Shown here: positions 1 to 11,900 of the stretch, piece after piece | Position numbering within the stretch: position 1 is the stretch's first letter | Layout of the letters: every line of letters begins with the position of its first letter | Assembly: GCA_007844125.1 (NCBI GenBank) | Contig: CM017570.1 | Span: forward strand, 49,400,709 to 49,464,708 | DNA from: Sinonovacula constricta | Taxonomy: Eukaryota > Mollusca > Bivalvia > Cardiida > Solecurtidae | Direction of reading: 5' to 3' | Length of the DNA: 64,000 nt | The notes under the pieces: generated by a model | Told to the model about the DNA's origin: nothing | Seen by the model: only the letters and a program-made list of their open reading frames with translations | The model's database searches: none | Program-made: the position numbers and the translations under genes

Positions 1-3000
1 TAACCAAAGCGAGAGGCTGCACATGTCCAGAATGTGTCTCATAACCAAATTGAGTGGTTGGTGTCCAGAATGTGTCTGCTAACCAAAGTCAGTGGTTGGA
101 GTCCAGAATGTGTCTGATAACCAAAGTCAGTGGTTGGTGTCCAGAATGTGTCTGAAAACCAAAGTCAGTGGTTGGTGTCCAGAATGTGTCTGATAACCAA
201 AGTCAGTGGTTGGTGTCCAGAATGTGTCTGATAACCAAAGTCAGTGGTTGGTGTCCAGAATGTGTCTGATAACCAAAGTCAGTGGTTGGTGTCCAGAATG
301 TGTCTGATAACCAAAGTCAGTGGTTGGTGTCCAGAATGTGTCTGATAACAAAGTAAGTGGTTGGTGTCCAGAATGTGTCTGATAACCAAAGCGAGAGGCT
401 GCACATGTCCAGACTGTGTCTGATAATCAAAGCGAGAGGCTGCACATGTCCAGAATGTGTCTGATAACCAAAGCGAGAGGCTGCACATGTCCAGACTGTG
501 TCTGAAAACCAAAGTAAGAGACTGCGCATGTCCAGAATGTGTCTCATAACCAAAGTCAGTGGTTGGTGTCCAGAATGTGTCTCATAACCAAAGTCAGTGG
601 TTGGTGTCCAGAATGTGTCTGATAACCAAAGTCAGTGGTTGGTGTTCAGAATGTGTCTGATAACCAAAGTCAGTGGTTGGTGTCCAGAATGTGTCTGATA
701 ACCAAAGCGAGAGGCTGCACATGTCCAGAATGTGTCTCATAACCAAAGCGAGAGGCTGCACATGTCCAGAATGTGTCTGATAACTAAAGCAAGAGACTGC
801 GAATGTCCAGAATGTGTCTGATAACCAAAGCCAGAGGCTGCACATGTCGAGAATGTGTCTGATAACCAAAGTAAGGGATTGCGAATGTCCAGAATGTGTC
901 TGATAACCAAAGTCAGTGGTTGGTGTCCATAATGTGTCTGATAACCAAAGTAAGTGGTTGGTGCCCAGAATGTGTCTGATAACCAAAGTCAGTGGTTGGT
1001 GTCCAGAATGTGTCGGATAACCAAAGCGAGAGGCTGCACATGTCCAGAATGTGTCTGATAACCAAAGCGAGAGGCTGCACATGTCCAGAATGTGTCTGAA
1101 AACCAAAGTAAGAGACTGCGCATGTCAAGAATGTGTCTCATAACCAAAGTCAGTGGTTGGTGTCCAGAATGTGTCTGAAAACCAAAGTCAGTGGTTGGTG
1201 TCCAGAATGTGTCTGAAAACCAAAGTCAGTGGTTGGTGTCCAGAATGTGTCTGATAACCAAAGTAAGTGGTTGGTGTCCAGAATGTGTCTGATAACCAAA
1301 GCGAGAGGCTGCACATGTCCAGACTGTGTCTGATAATCAAAGCGAGAGGCTGCATATGTCCAGAATGTGTCTGATAACCAAAGCGAGAGGCTGCACATGT
1401 CCAGACTGTGTCTGAAAACCAAAGTAAGAGACTGCGCATGTCCAGAATGTGTCTCATAACAAAAGTCAGTGGTTGGTGTCCATAATGTGTCTGATAACCA
1501 AAGTCAGTGGTTGGTGTCCAGAATGTGTCTGATAACCAAAGTCAGTGGTTGGTGTTCAGAATGTGTCTGATAACCAAAGTCAGTGGTTGGTGTCCAGAAT
1601 GTGTCTGATAACCAAAGCGAGAGGCTGCACATGTCCAGAATGTGTCTCATAACCAAAGCGAGAGGCTGCACATGTCCAGAATGTGTCTGATAACTAAAGC
1701 AAGAGACTGCGAATGTCCAGAATGTGTCTGATAACCAAAGCCAGAGGCTGCACATGTCGAGAATGTGTCTGATAACCAAAGTAAGGGATTGCGAATGTCC
1801 AGAATGTGTCTGATAACCAAAGTCAGTGGTTGGTGTCCAGAATGTGTCTGATAACCAAAGTAAGTGGTTGGTGCCCAGAATGTGTCTCATAACCAAAGTC
1901 AGTGGTTGGTGTCCAGAATGTGTCGGATAACCAAAACGAGAGGCTGCACATGTCCAGAATGTGTCTGATAACCAAAGCGAGAGGCTGCACATGTCCAGAA
2001 TGTGTCTGAAAACCAAAGTAAGAGACTGCGCATGTCAAGAATGTGTCTCATAACCAAAGTCAGTGGTTGGTGTCCAGAATGTGTCTGAAAACCAAAGTCA
2101 GTGGTTGGTGTCCAGAATGTGTCTGAAAACCAAAGTCAGTGGTTGGTGTCCAGAATGTGTCTGAAAACCAAAGTCAGTGGTTGGTGTCCAGAATGTGTCT
2201 GATAACCAAAGTCAGTGGTTGGTGTCCAGAATGTGTCTGATAACCAAAGTCAGTGGTTGGTGTCCAGAATGTGTCTGATAACCAAAGCGAGAGGCTGCAC
2301 ATGTCCAGACTGTGTCTGAAAACCAAAGTAAGAGACTGCGCATGTCCAGAATGTGTCTCATAACCAAAGTCAGTGGTTGGTGTCCAGAATGTGTATCATA
2401 ACCAAAGTCAGTGGTTGGTGTCCAGAATGTGTCTGATAACCAAAGTCAGTGGTTGGTGTTCAGAATGTGTCTGATAACCAAAGTCAGTGGTTGGTGTCCA
2501 GAATGTGTCTGATAACCAAAGCGAGAGGCTGCACATGTCCAGAATGTGTCTCATAACCAAAGCGAGAGGCTGCACATGTCCAGAATGTGTCTGATAACTA
2601 AAGCAAGAGACTGCGAATGTCCAGAATGTGTCTGATAACCAAAGCCAGAGGCTGCACATGTCGAGAATGTGTCTGATAACCAAAGTAAGGGATTGCGAAT
2701 GTCCAGAATGTGTCTGATAACCAAAGTCAGTGGTTGGTGTCCAGAATGTGTCTGATAACAAAAGTAAGTGGTTGGTGCCCAGAATGTGTCTCATAACCAA
2801 AGTCAGTGGTTGGTGTCCAGAATGTGTCGGATAACCAAAGCGAGAGGCTGCACATGTCCAGAATGTGTCTGATAAGCAAAGCGAGAGGCTGCACATGTTC
2901 AGAATGTGTCTGAAAACCAAAGTAAGAGACTGCGCATGTCAAGAATGTGTCTCATAACCAAAGTCAGTGGTTGGTGTCCAGAATGTGTCTGAAAACCAAA

Positions 3001-6000
3001 GTCAGGGGTTGGTGTCCAGAATGTGTCTGAAAACCAAAGTCAGTGGTTGGTGTCCAGAATGTGTCTGAAAACCAAAGTCAGTGGTTGGTGTCCAGAATGT
3101 GTCTGATAGCCAAAGTCAGTGGTTGGTGTCCAGAATGTGTCTGATAACCAAAGTCAGTGGTTGGTGTCCAGAATGTGTCTGATAACCAAAGTCAGTGGTT
3201 GGTGTCCAGAATGTGTCTGATAACCAAAGTCAGTGGTTGGTGTCCAGAATGTGTCTGATAACCAAAGTCAGTGGTTGGTGTCCAGAATGTGTCTGATAAC
3301 CAAAGTAAGTGGTTGGTGTCCAGAATGTGTCTGATAACCAAAGTAAGTGGTTGGTGTCCAGAATGTGTCTGATAACCAAAGTCAGGGGTTGGTGTCCAGA
3401 ATGTGTCTGAAAACCAAAGTCAGTGGTTGGTGTCCAGAATGTGTCTGATAACCAAAGTCAGCGGTTGGTGTCCAGAATGTGTCTGATAACCAAAGTCAGT
3501 GGTTGGTGTCCAGAATGTGTCTGATAACCAAAGTCAGTGGTTGGTGTCGAGAATGTGTCTGATAACCAAAGTCAGTGGTTGGTGTCCAGAATGTGTCTGA
3601 TAACCAAAGTAAGTGGTTGGTGTCCAGAATGTGTCTGATAACCAAAACGAGAGGCTGCACATGTCCAGAATGTGTCTGATAACCAAAGCGAGAGGCTGCA
3701 CATGTCCAGAATGTGTCTGATAACTAAAGCAAGAGACTGCGAATGTCCAGAATGTGTCTGATAACCAAAGCGAGAGGCTGCACATGTCGAGAATGTGTCT
3801 GATAACCAAAGTAAGGGATTGCGAATGTCCAGAATGTGTCTGATAACCAAAGTCAGTGGTTGGTGTCCAGAATGTGTCTGATAACCAAAGTCAGTGGTTG
3901 GTGTCCAGAATGTGTCTGATAACCAAAGTCAGTGGTTGGTGTCCAGAATGTGTCTGAAAACCAAAGTCAGTGGTTGGTGTCCAGAATGTGTCTGAAAACC
4001 AAAGTCAGTGGTTGGTGTCCAGAATGTGTCTGATAACCAAAGTCAGTGGTTGGTGTCCAGAATGTGTCTGATAACCAAAGTCAGTGGTTGGTGTCGAGAA
4101 TGTGTCTGATAACCAAAGTCAGTGGTTGGTGTCCATAATGTATCTGATAACCAAACTGAGAGGCTGGTGTCCAGAATGTATCTGATAACCAAACTGAGAG
4201 GCTGGTGTCCAGAATGTATCTGATAACCAAACTGAGAGGCTGGTGTCCAGAATGTATCTGATAACCAAAGTGAGAGGCTGGTGTCCAGAATGTATCTGAA
4301 AACCAAAGTAAGAGGCTGCTGTCCAGAATGTGTCTGATAACCAAAGTAAGAGACTGCGCATGTCCAGAATGTGTCTGATAACCAAAGTCAGTGGTTGGTG
4401 TCCAGAATGTGTCTGATAACCAAAGTCAGTGGTTGGTGTCCAGAATGTGTCTGATAACCAAAGTCAGTGGTTGGTGTCCAGAATGTGTCTGAAAACCAAA
4501 GTCAGTGGTTGGTGTCCAGAATGTGTCTGATAACCAAAGTCAGTGGTTGGTGTCCAGAATGTGTCTGATAACCAAAGTCAGTGGTTGGTGTCCAGAATGT
4601 GTCTGATAACCAAAGTCAGTGGTTGGTGTCCAGAATGTGTCTGAAAACCAAAGTCAGTGGTTGGTGTCCAGAATGTGTCTGATAACCAAAGTCAGTGGTT
4701 GGTGTCCAGAATGTGTCTGATAACCAAAGTCAGTGGTTGGTGTCCAGAATGTGTCTGATAACCAAAGTCAGTGGTTGGTGTCCAGAATGTGTCTGAAAAC
4801 CAAAGTCAGTGGTTGGTGTCCAGAATGTGTCTCATAACCAAAGTCAGTGGTTGGTGTCCAGAATGTGTCTGAAAACCAAAGTCAGTGGTTGGTATCCAGA
4901 ATGTGTCTGATAACCAAAGTAAGTGGTTGGTGTCCAGAATGTGTCTGATAACCAAAGTCAGTGGTTGGTGTCCAGAATGTGTCTGATAACCAAAGTCAGT
5001 GGTTGGTGTCCAGAATGTGTCAGATAACCAAAGTCAGTGGTTGGTGTCCAGAATGTGTCTGATAACCAAAGCGAGAGGCTGCACATGTCCAGAATGTGTC
5101 TGATAACCAAAGTCAGTGGTTGGTGTCCAGAATGTGTCTGATAACCAAAGTCAGTGGTTGGTGTCCAGAATGTGTCTGATAACCAAAGCGAGCGGCTGCA
5201 CATGTCCAGAATGTGTCTGAAAACCAAAGTCAGTGGTTGGTGTCCAGAATGTGTCTCATAACCAAAGTCAGTGGTTGGTGTCGAGAATGTGTCTCATAAA
5301 CAAAGTCAGTGGTTGGTGTCCAGAATGTGTCTGATAGCCAAAGTCAGTGGTTGGTGTCCAGAATGTGTCTGATAACCAAAGTCAGTGGTTGGTGTCCAGA
5401 ATGTGTCTCATAACCAAAGTCAGTGGTTGGTGTCCAGAATGTGTCTGATAACCAAAGTCAGTGGTTGGTGTCCAGAATGTGTCTGATAACCAAAGTCAGT
5501 GGTTGGTGTCCAGAATGTGTCTGATAACCAAAGTAAGTGGTTGGTGTCCAGAATGTGTCTGATAACCAAAGTAAGTGGTTGGTGTCCAGAATGTGTCTGA
5601 TAACCAAAGTCAGGGGTTGGTGTCCAGAATGTGTCTGAAAACCAAAGTCAGTGGTTGGTGTCCAGAATGTGTCTGATAACCAAAGTCAGCGGTTGGTGTC
5701 CAGAATGTGTCTGATAACCAAAGTCAGTGGTTGGTGTCCAGAATGTGTCTGATAACCAAAGTCAGTGGTTGGTGTCGAGAATGTGTCTGATAACCAAAGT
5801 CAGTGGTTGGTGTCCAGAATGTGTCTGATAACCAAAGTAAGTGGTTGGTGTCCAGAATGTGTCTGATAACCAAAACGAGAGGCTGCACATGTCCAGAATG
5901 TGTCTGATAACCAAAGCGAGAGGCTGCACATGTCCAGAATGTGTCTGATAACTAAAGCAAGAGACTGCGAATGTCCAGAATGTGTCTGATAACCAAAGCG

Positions 6001-8050
6001 AGAGGCTGCACATGTCGAGAATGTGTCTGATAACCAAAGTAAGGGATTGCGAATGTCCAGAATGTGTCTGATAACCAAAGTCAGTGGTTGGTGTCCAGAA
6101 TGTGTCTGATAACCAAAGTCAGTGGTTGGTGTCCAGAATGTGTCTGATAACCAAAGTCAGTGGTTGGTGTCCAGAATGTGTCTGAAAACCAAAGTCAGTG
6201 GTTGGTGTCCAGAATGTGTCTGAAAACCAAAGTCAGTGGTTGGTGTCCAGAATGTGTCTGATAACCAAAGTCAGTGGTTGGTGTCCAGAATGTGTCTGAT
6301 AACCAAAGTCAGTGGTTGGTGTCGAGAATGTGTCTGATAACCAAAGTCAGTGGTTGGTGTCCATAATGTGTCTGAAAACCAAAGTCAGTGGTTGGTGTCC
6401 AGAATGTATCTGATAACCAAACTGAGAGGCTGGTGTCCAGAATGTATCTGATAACCAAACTGAGAGGCTGGTGTCCAGAATGTATCTGATAACCAAAGTG
6501 AGAGGCTGGTGTCCAGAATGTATCTGATAACCAAACTGAGAGGCTGGTGTCCAGAATGTATCTGATAACCAAAGTAAGAGACTGCGCATGTCCAGAATGT
6601 GTCTGATAACCAAAGTCAGTGGTTGGTGTCCAGAATGTGTCTGATAACCAAAGTCAGTGGTTGGTGTCCAGAATGTGTCTGATAACCAAAGTCAGTGGTT
6701 GGTGTCCAGAATGTGTCTGAAAACCAAAGTCAGTGGTTGGTGTCCAGAATGTGTCTGATAACCAAAGTCAGTGGTTGGTGTCCAGAATGTGTCTGATAAC
6801 CAAAGTCAGTGGTTGGTGTCCAGAATGTGTCTGATAACCAAAGTCAGTGGTTGGTGTCCAGAATGTGTCTGAAAACCAAAGTCAGTGGTTGGTGTCCAGA
6901 ATGTGTCTGATAACCAAAGTCAGTGGTTGGTGTCCAGAATGTGTCTGATAACCAAAGTCAGTGGTTGGTGTCCAGAATGTGTCTGATAACCAAAGTCAGT
7001 GGTTGGTGTCCAGAATGTGTCTGAAAACCAAAGTCAGTGGTTGGTGTCCAGAATGTGTCTCATAACCAAAGTCAGTGGTTGGTGTCCAGAATGTGTCTGA
7101 AAACCAAAGTCAGTGGTTGGTATCCAGAATGTGTCTGATAACCAAAGTAAGTGGTTGGTGTCCAGAATGTGTCTGATAACCAAAGTCAGTGGTTGGTGTC
7201 CAGAATGTGTCTGATAACCAAAGTCAGTGGTTGGTGTCCAGAATGTGTCAGATAACCAAAGTCAGTGGTTGGTGTCCAGAATGTGTCTGATAACCAAAGC
7301 GAGAGGCTGCACATGTCCAGAATGTGTCTGATAACCAAAGTCAGTGGTTGGTGTCCAGAATGTGTCTGATAACCAAAGTCAGTGGTTGGTGTCCAGAATG
7401 TGTCTGATAACCAAAGCGAGCGGCTGCACATGTCCAGAATGTGTCTGATAACCAAAGTCAGTGGTTGGTGTCCAGAATGTGTCTCATAACCAAAGTCAGT
7501 GGTTGGTGTCGAGAATGTGTCTCATAAACAAAGTCAGTGGTTGGTGTCCAAAATGTGTCTGATAACCAAAGCGAGAGGCTGCACATGTCCAGAATGTGTC
7601 TGATAACCAAAGCGAGAGGCTGCACATGTCCAGAATGTGTCTGATAACCAAAGCAAGAGACTGCGAATGTCCAGAATGTGTCTGGTAACCAAAGTAAGGG
7701 ATTGCGAATGTCCAGAATGTGTCTCATAACCAAAGTCAGTGGTTGGTGTCCAGAATGTGTCTGATAACCAAAGCAAGAGACTGCGAATGTCCAGAATGTG
7801 TCTGGTAACCAAAGTAAGGGATTGCGAATGTCCAGAATGTGTCTCATAACCAAAGTCAGTGGTTGGTGTCCAGAATGTGTCTCATAACCAAAGTCAGTGG
7901 TTGGTGTCCAGAATGTGTCTGATAACCAAAGCGAGAGGCTGCACATGTCCAGAATGTGTCTGATAACCAAAGTAAGGGATTGCGAATGTCCAGAATGTGT
8001 CTGATAACCAAAGTGAGAGTCTGGTGTCCAGAATGTACGTAGTAACCAAA
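1..8050. repeat. 38/41-bp minisatellite array, continues left of window
   Basis: About 200 monomers of two interleaved types. The 38-bp form has the core gtcagtggttggtgtccag. The 41-bp form has gcgagaggctgcacatgtcc or gtaagagactgcgcatg. Both share ccagaatgtgtctgataacc. The monomers form higher-order repeats. A segment of about 905-910 bp recurs around 594, 1504 and 2408, and 3105-5325 recurs at 5333-7553 (2228-bp offset). A sub-block near 4130-4330 and 6400-6580 has the variant aaactgagaggctggtgtcc. The array decays near 8050. Open frames on the minus strand are period artefacts with no splice or domain support. Confidence 0.97.
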
Positions 8051-8070
8051 ATGGCTTATTATGTGGATAA

Positions 8071-8233
8071 ATGAATGGATGGATGGATGGACTCTGCGCA
8101 AATAGTGCGATTTCTGAAGATGGCCATGTGCACGCCACGACAGCTAGAATTAGTTCATCAGAGGTAAGTAGGCCGTGCTTTAAGCTTGTGTAAAGATATG
8201 TACATCACCAAAGAGGAAGTAGAATATGAGAAA

Positions 8234-8290
<57 letters not shown>

Positions 8291-8342
8291 GGGGAGAGAT
8301 ATGGATGAGAAAGAGAGATGAGCGAGAGAGAGAGAGAGAGAG
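8071..8342. repeat. ATGG and GA microsatellites
   Basis: A short ATGG run at about 8073-8090 is followed after 140 bp by a long pure GA tract (8238-8289) and a second impure GA tract (8307-8342). These lie between the big satellite and the VPS13 start. Confidence 0.95.
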
Positions 8343-8896
8343 ATGTTAAATAATTTAAGAATGACAGTGATTGACATGGCATATAAGACCAACATCAAGA
8401 TAGATGGAGTCATTTTAATTGAGAGATTATAGGCGGAAATACGGGAAAATACCCATCGACTGGGAAGGAGTGAAATAGACGAAAACAATGATGTGAGGGC
8501 GGAGCACTATAATTTTTTTATTGATCGAAAGATAGGTAACACATAAAATCTTGTGTGCCTCGTGAAAGCAGCAGGAAAACTATACAGGATCTTAAAAATC
8601 CTGGCGTCGATACTGCGACGCGTCACGGATCCATGATCACGCGTTGCAGCTGCTTAAGGATGCTGAGCATGCAACATTATTGAAAGTGGTACCCTGCAAC
8701 AAAGCGCTACTTCAATGTAAACTCAGTGAAAGCCGGACCACAAACCTTACGCCGATTGGGTCCATGACCTTTGACTCATTAACATAATGACGAAAACATG
8801 TCACTGTGAGTAAAGTGCACAGTGGTTACTTTCGCATACTGAGTTTTCCGGCTGGATTTTGTTTTCGTTAGTGAACAGTTCCAGCAAGGATAAACC
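8343..8896 (+). promoter_or_regulatory. Presumed VPS13 promoter and 5'UTR
   Basis: This 554-bp non-repetitive stretch ends at the VPS13 ATG and must contain the 5' untranslated region unless an upstream non-coding exon exists. A modestly CpG-rich patch lies at about 8600-8650 (gcgacgcgtcacgg, cacgcg). No convincing TATA box is placed at a usable distance, and the transcription start cannot be set from sequence alone. The assignment is positional. Confidence 0.4.
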
Positions 8897-8996
8897 ATGG
8901 TGTTCGAATCACTTGTGACGGATTTGATCAACAAGTATTTGGGCGAGTTTGTAGAAAATTTAGACAGCTCTCAGCTAAAGATTGGAATATGGGGCG
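8897..8996 (+). CDS. VPS13: VPS13 exon 1 (start codon, phase-1 donor)
   Basis: Encodes residues 1-33 plus one base, beginning [16 protein letters not shown] and ending IGIWGG across the junction. This is the opening helix and strand of the Chorein_N domain. The donor is GTAGGT at 8997. A GTAAAC four bases on would break the frame with exon 2. The ATG is the first in a strong context. Confidence 0.95.
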
Positions 8997-11900
8997 GTAG
9001 GTAAACCCCGTTTATGGCAATCACTAGCGTTCGCTTACTGCAGCAAAATTAAGTGGGTGGGGTATCGGTAATGATTTAAGCAGGCGAAAATAGAATTTGA
9101 TTTCTACGACTTCTGTAGCTTGTCATTCATAAAAACCTTGTGGAAATGAAAGAAAGTACATTCTTAAAGCGGAATGAACAAATAGTAAACAGAATTGATA
9201 CTTTAATTGTGGATTTTATGAGGCTTTGTAAACAGTGAAAATGTCCAAAAATAATTATTTTCTATTTGCAATGATTGGCTAAAATACAATTGATGTTTAT
9301 AGTCTTGGATTTTAATTGTTAAATCTTTAGCACATAGTCTAAATCTAGGATGCCACATGTTATTTTAGCCATGGACATGCTCATCTACATATTTAGGTGT
9401 GACTCATCCTTTTTTTCAAAAAATGCAATAGAAATAAAGTAAATCTGAGAGGAGAAAATAAAACTGTCCCTAACGGGGATTCGAACCTGGGACCTTCAGA
9501 TCAGTAGGCTGACACTCAACCACGCTGCTAAAGGTTTTACCCAACAGCAAGGCTACAGAAACAAACAATTGATAACAAAGACACAATTCTGTGGCCAATG
9601 TGTACAATAAATCTTGTGTAACTGCTTCTAGTGGGTGGCAAGATTTTATGTGTTGCCTTGTATGCTAAAAATACACCTTATTGCAAGCATTACACTCAGC
9701 CATGTTAGTTGTTTTGTACATTTCTTTTGGAGGAAGTATAATTGCCTCGACAACAAACTTTCCTGAAGTGTGCAATTTGTTAATTTATCGATATTAATTA
9801 GTATATTTACCATACAAATATTATGTACAGATCTTTGCATGTAGTTGACAGAATGACTACAGTCTGTTATTTAAATTAATTTAGTTAGAATATTTTTCTT
9901 CATATTTTTTACTTAATGGCTTCTCTTACAATTAGATCATTGTAGAACTTTAGTCCAGTCATTCTTAGAATAAAGATAATCCATGCAGAAAGATCATGAA
10001 ACTACCTTATATTTATTTATTTAGAATATTTTTCTTATTCCTTAATGGTATCTCATACAATTTAGGTTATTGTAGAGAGTATTTGAAAACTTTAGTCCCA
10101 ATTACTGGAACTACCTTATACAAGCCTACCTTATATCTCGGTCAATGGTGCGAGGGATGCTGACCCAATTATTTGATTGTTATTACTCAATTTATGGCTA
10201 TTTGAAAATGAAAGTAGACAATGAACATAATCAGTCAATCTCGATTTATGTGGGAGCGTCCATGGCATACTGGTAGAATCACCAACTTGTAACTCCATTG
10301 ACCGCTTAGCCGTGTGGGTTCGAGTTTTGTTCAGGGCGAAGGACTCAGTGGGGTAAGGTCTTCCAGCAGACCTACGGTGCGCCGGTGGTTCTGCCCAGAT
10401 GTTTGGTGTTTTCCTCCTCCAAAATTGTTGGACGTTGCTGTAATGATCATAATTGGTTGCTGCGATGTATTTCAAAAACAAAAAAAGAAAATTGATTTAT
10501 ATATGACACATTCTGGAAACCAGCCACTCAGTAGTGGCTTCCCTCCTAATGCTCGGGGTTAAGGGAACAGCATTACGCCTGACTCGTCAGTGTCAGTATA
10601 ATGGACCGACCGGGTTCAGTTCTTGGGCACCTCAAAAGTGCCCCTGTGCTATAATGATAGAAATGTTGCTGCACAGTATTGGCAAAAATGCTGACAAATC
10701 CCAATCCCAACCCCACAATACTGATGTTTGATTTATAAATCATTCTGATAAAGAGTCTTATGATCGGCCACTGCTTTCTGCAATGAGCCACTGAAAGCGC
10801 TGAAAGTACTCACATTTTGAGTCATTGAAAACTGGTACAGATAAACTGTTGTACATAGTTTTGAGTTAGATAAACCACTCCTTCTATATTTTACAACTCT
10901 ATGTTCAATGTAGTGAACATACGATGAGCTGAAGATTAGGAGTCCAGGACCAAGATTGTGAAAGATTTTCTATATCATCCTGTGCTGGCTACATTACATA
11001 TAGCACATTTCACATGATGATATATTTCTATGCACTCTAGATAGCGGTTTATTTTGGTGTACTTTGTTTTCTGCGGCATTTTATTGTTGTAACATGGAGC
11101 AATCTCACTAAAGTCAGATCTTACAAAATGTAAGATTTGATGACAACCTGCAAATACCATCTATAACAAAAATGGTTTTCCCCGATTACTATTTTTATAA
11201 CAGCCAATCAGAGAGCGTAATGCAAAATTCATTTGGAATCAGGCCATACAATTAATCCTCTGATGAGGGGGGGGCCTGACTGCCCAGTCTTTCTCTTCGA
11301 CGCCCTTTCCATTCATTTCTATGAAGGGGGCTGACAGATTCCATGGCAAAAGCTTTCCTATCTCTTTTAACTACCTCCTCCCAGGTCAGCTTCGATCTGC
11401 CAATAGAGCTCCCAGACGGCACTTCCAAACGTCGAACGCAAGAGATCCGGGCAGTGCTGCGCTCCACTTGTCCCAACCAACGCAATCTAGACTTTTGAAT
11501 AGCAAATAAGAAGTTCTAATAAGCACTTTTTCTCACTTTTTAAATTAAACTTCAAGAAATCTTCTCCCTCTAAAGGCCTCAGGCCCCATCCCCTTTGTAA
11601 AAAAAGCCTGTATTTTTGTCTATATATTTCAGGTGACATTTGCCTGACTGAGCTTGATCTGAAAGAAAGTGCCTTGGTAAGTTGCAAATATTTCTTTTAC
11701 CTAAGCTGTTGAAATGGGTTTTGTCTGCAATTCTTATTGAAGAGTTATCTTAATCATAACCATTTATCAACCAGCATAGTTTAAATCTTCATTAACTTAA
11801 TGTTTTTAGCATTCCTACCCCTTCATTTGCCATCCATCTTGCAGCGTAAACAATTTGCTTGTGAACACACTTGCGGCTCCAGTTTTTATCCAATCTTTAT

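Noticed and set aside
1..8050. CRISPR array, suggested by regular 38-bp spacing
   Set aside because: The repeats are contiguous and similar throughout. There are no unique spacers and no cas genes, and the sequence is metazoan.
279..8138. Many minus-strand open frames encoding WLSDTFWTPTTDFGYQTHSG-type repeats
   Set aside because: They are translations of the 38/41-bp satellite. Several overlapping frames are open at once, and there is no start context, splice signal or domain.
9464..9535. Functional tRNA gene
   Set aside because: The B-box is good but the anticodon and acceptor stems do not pair. The same applies to the SINE heads elsewhere.
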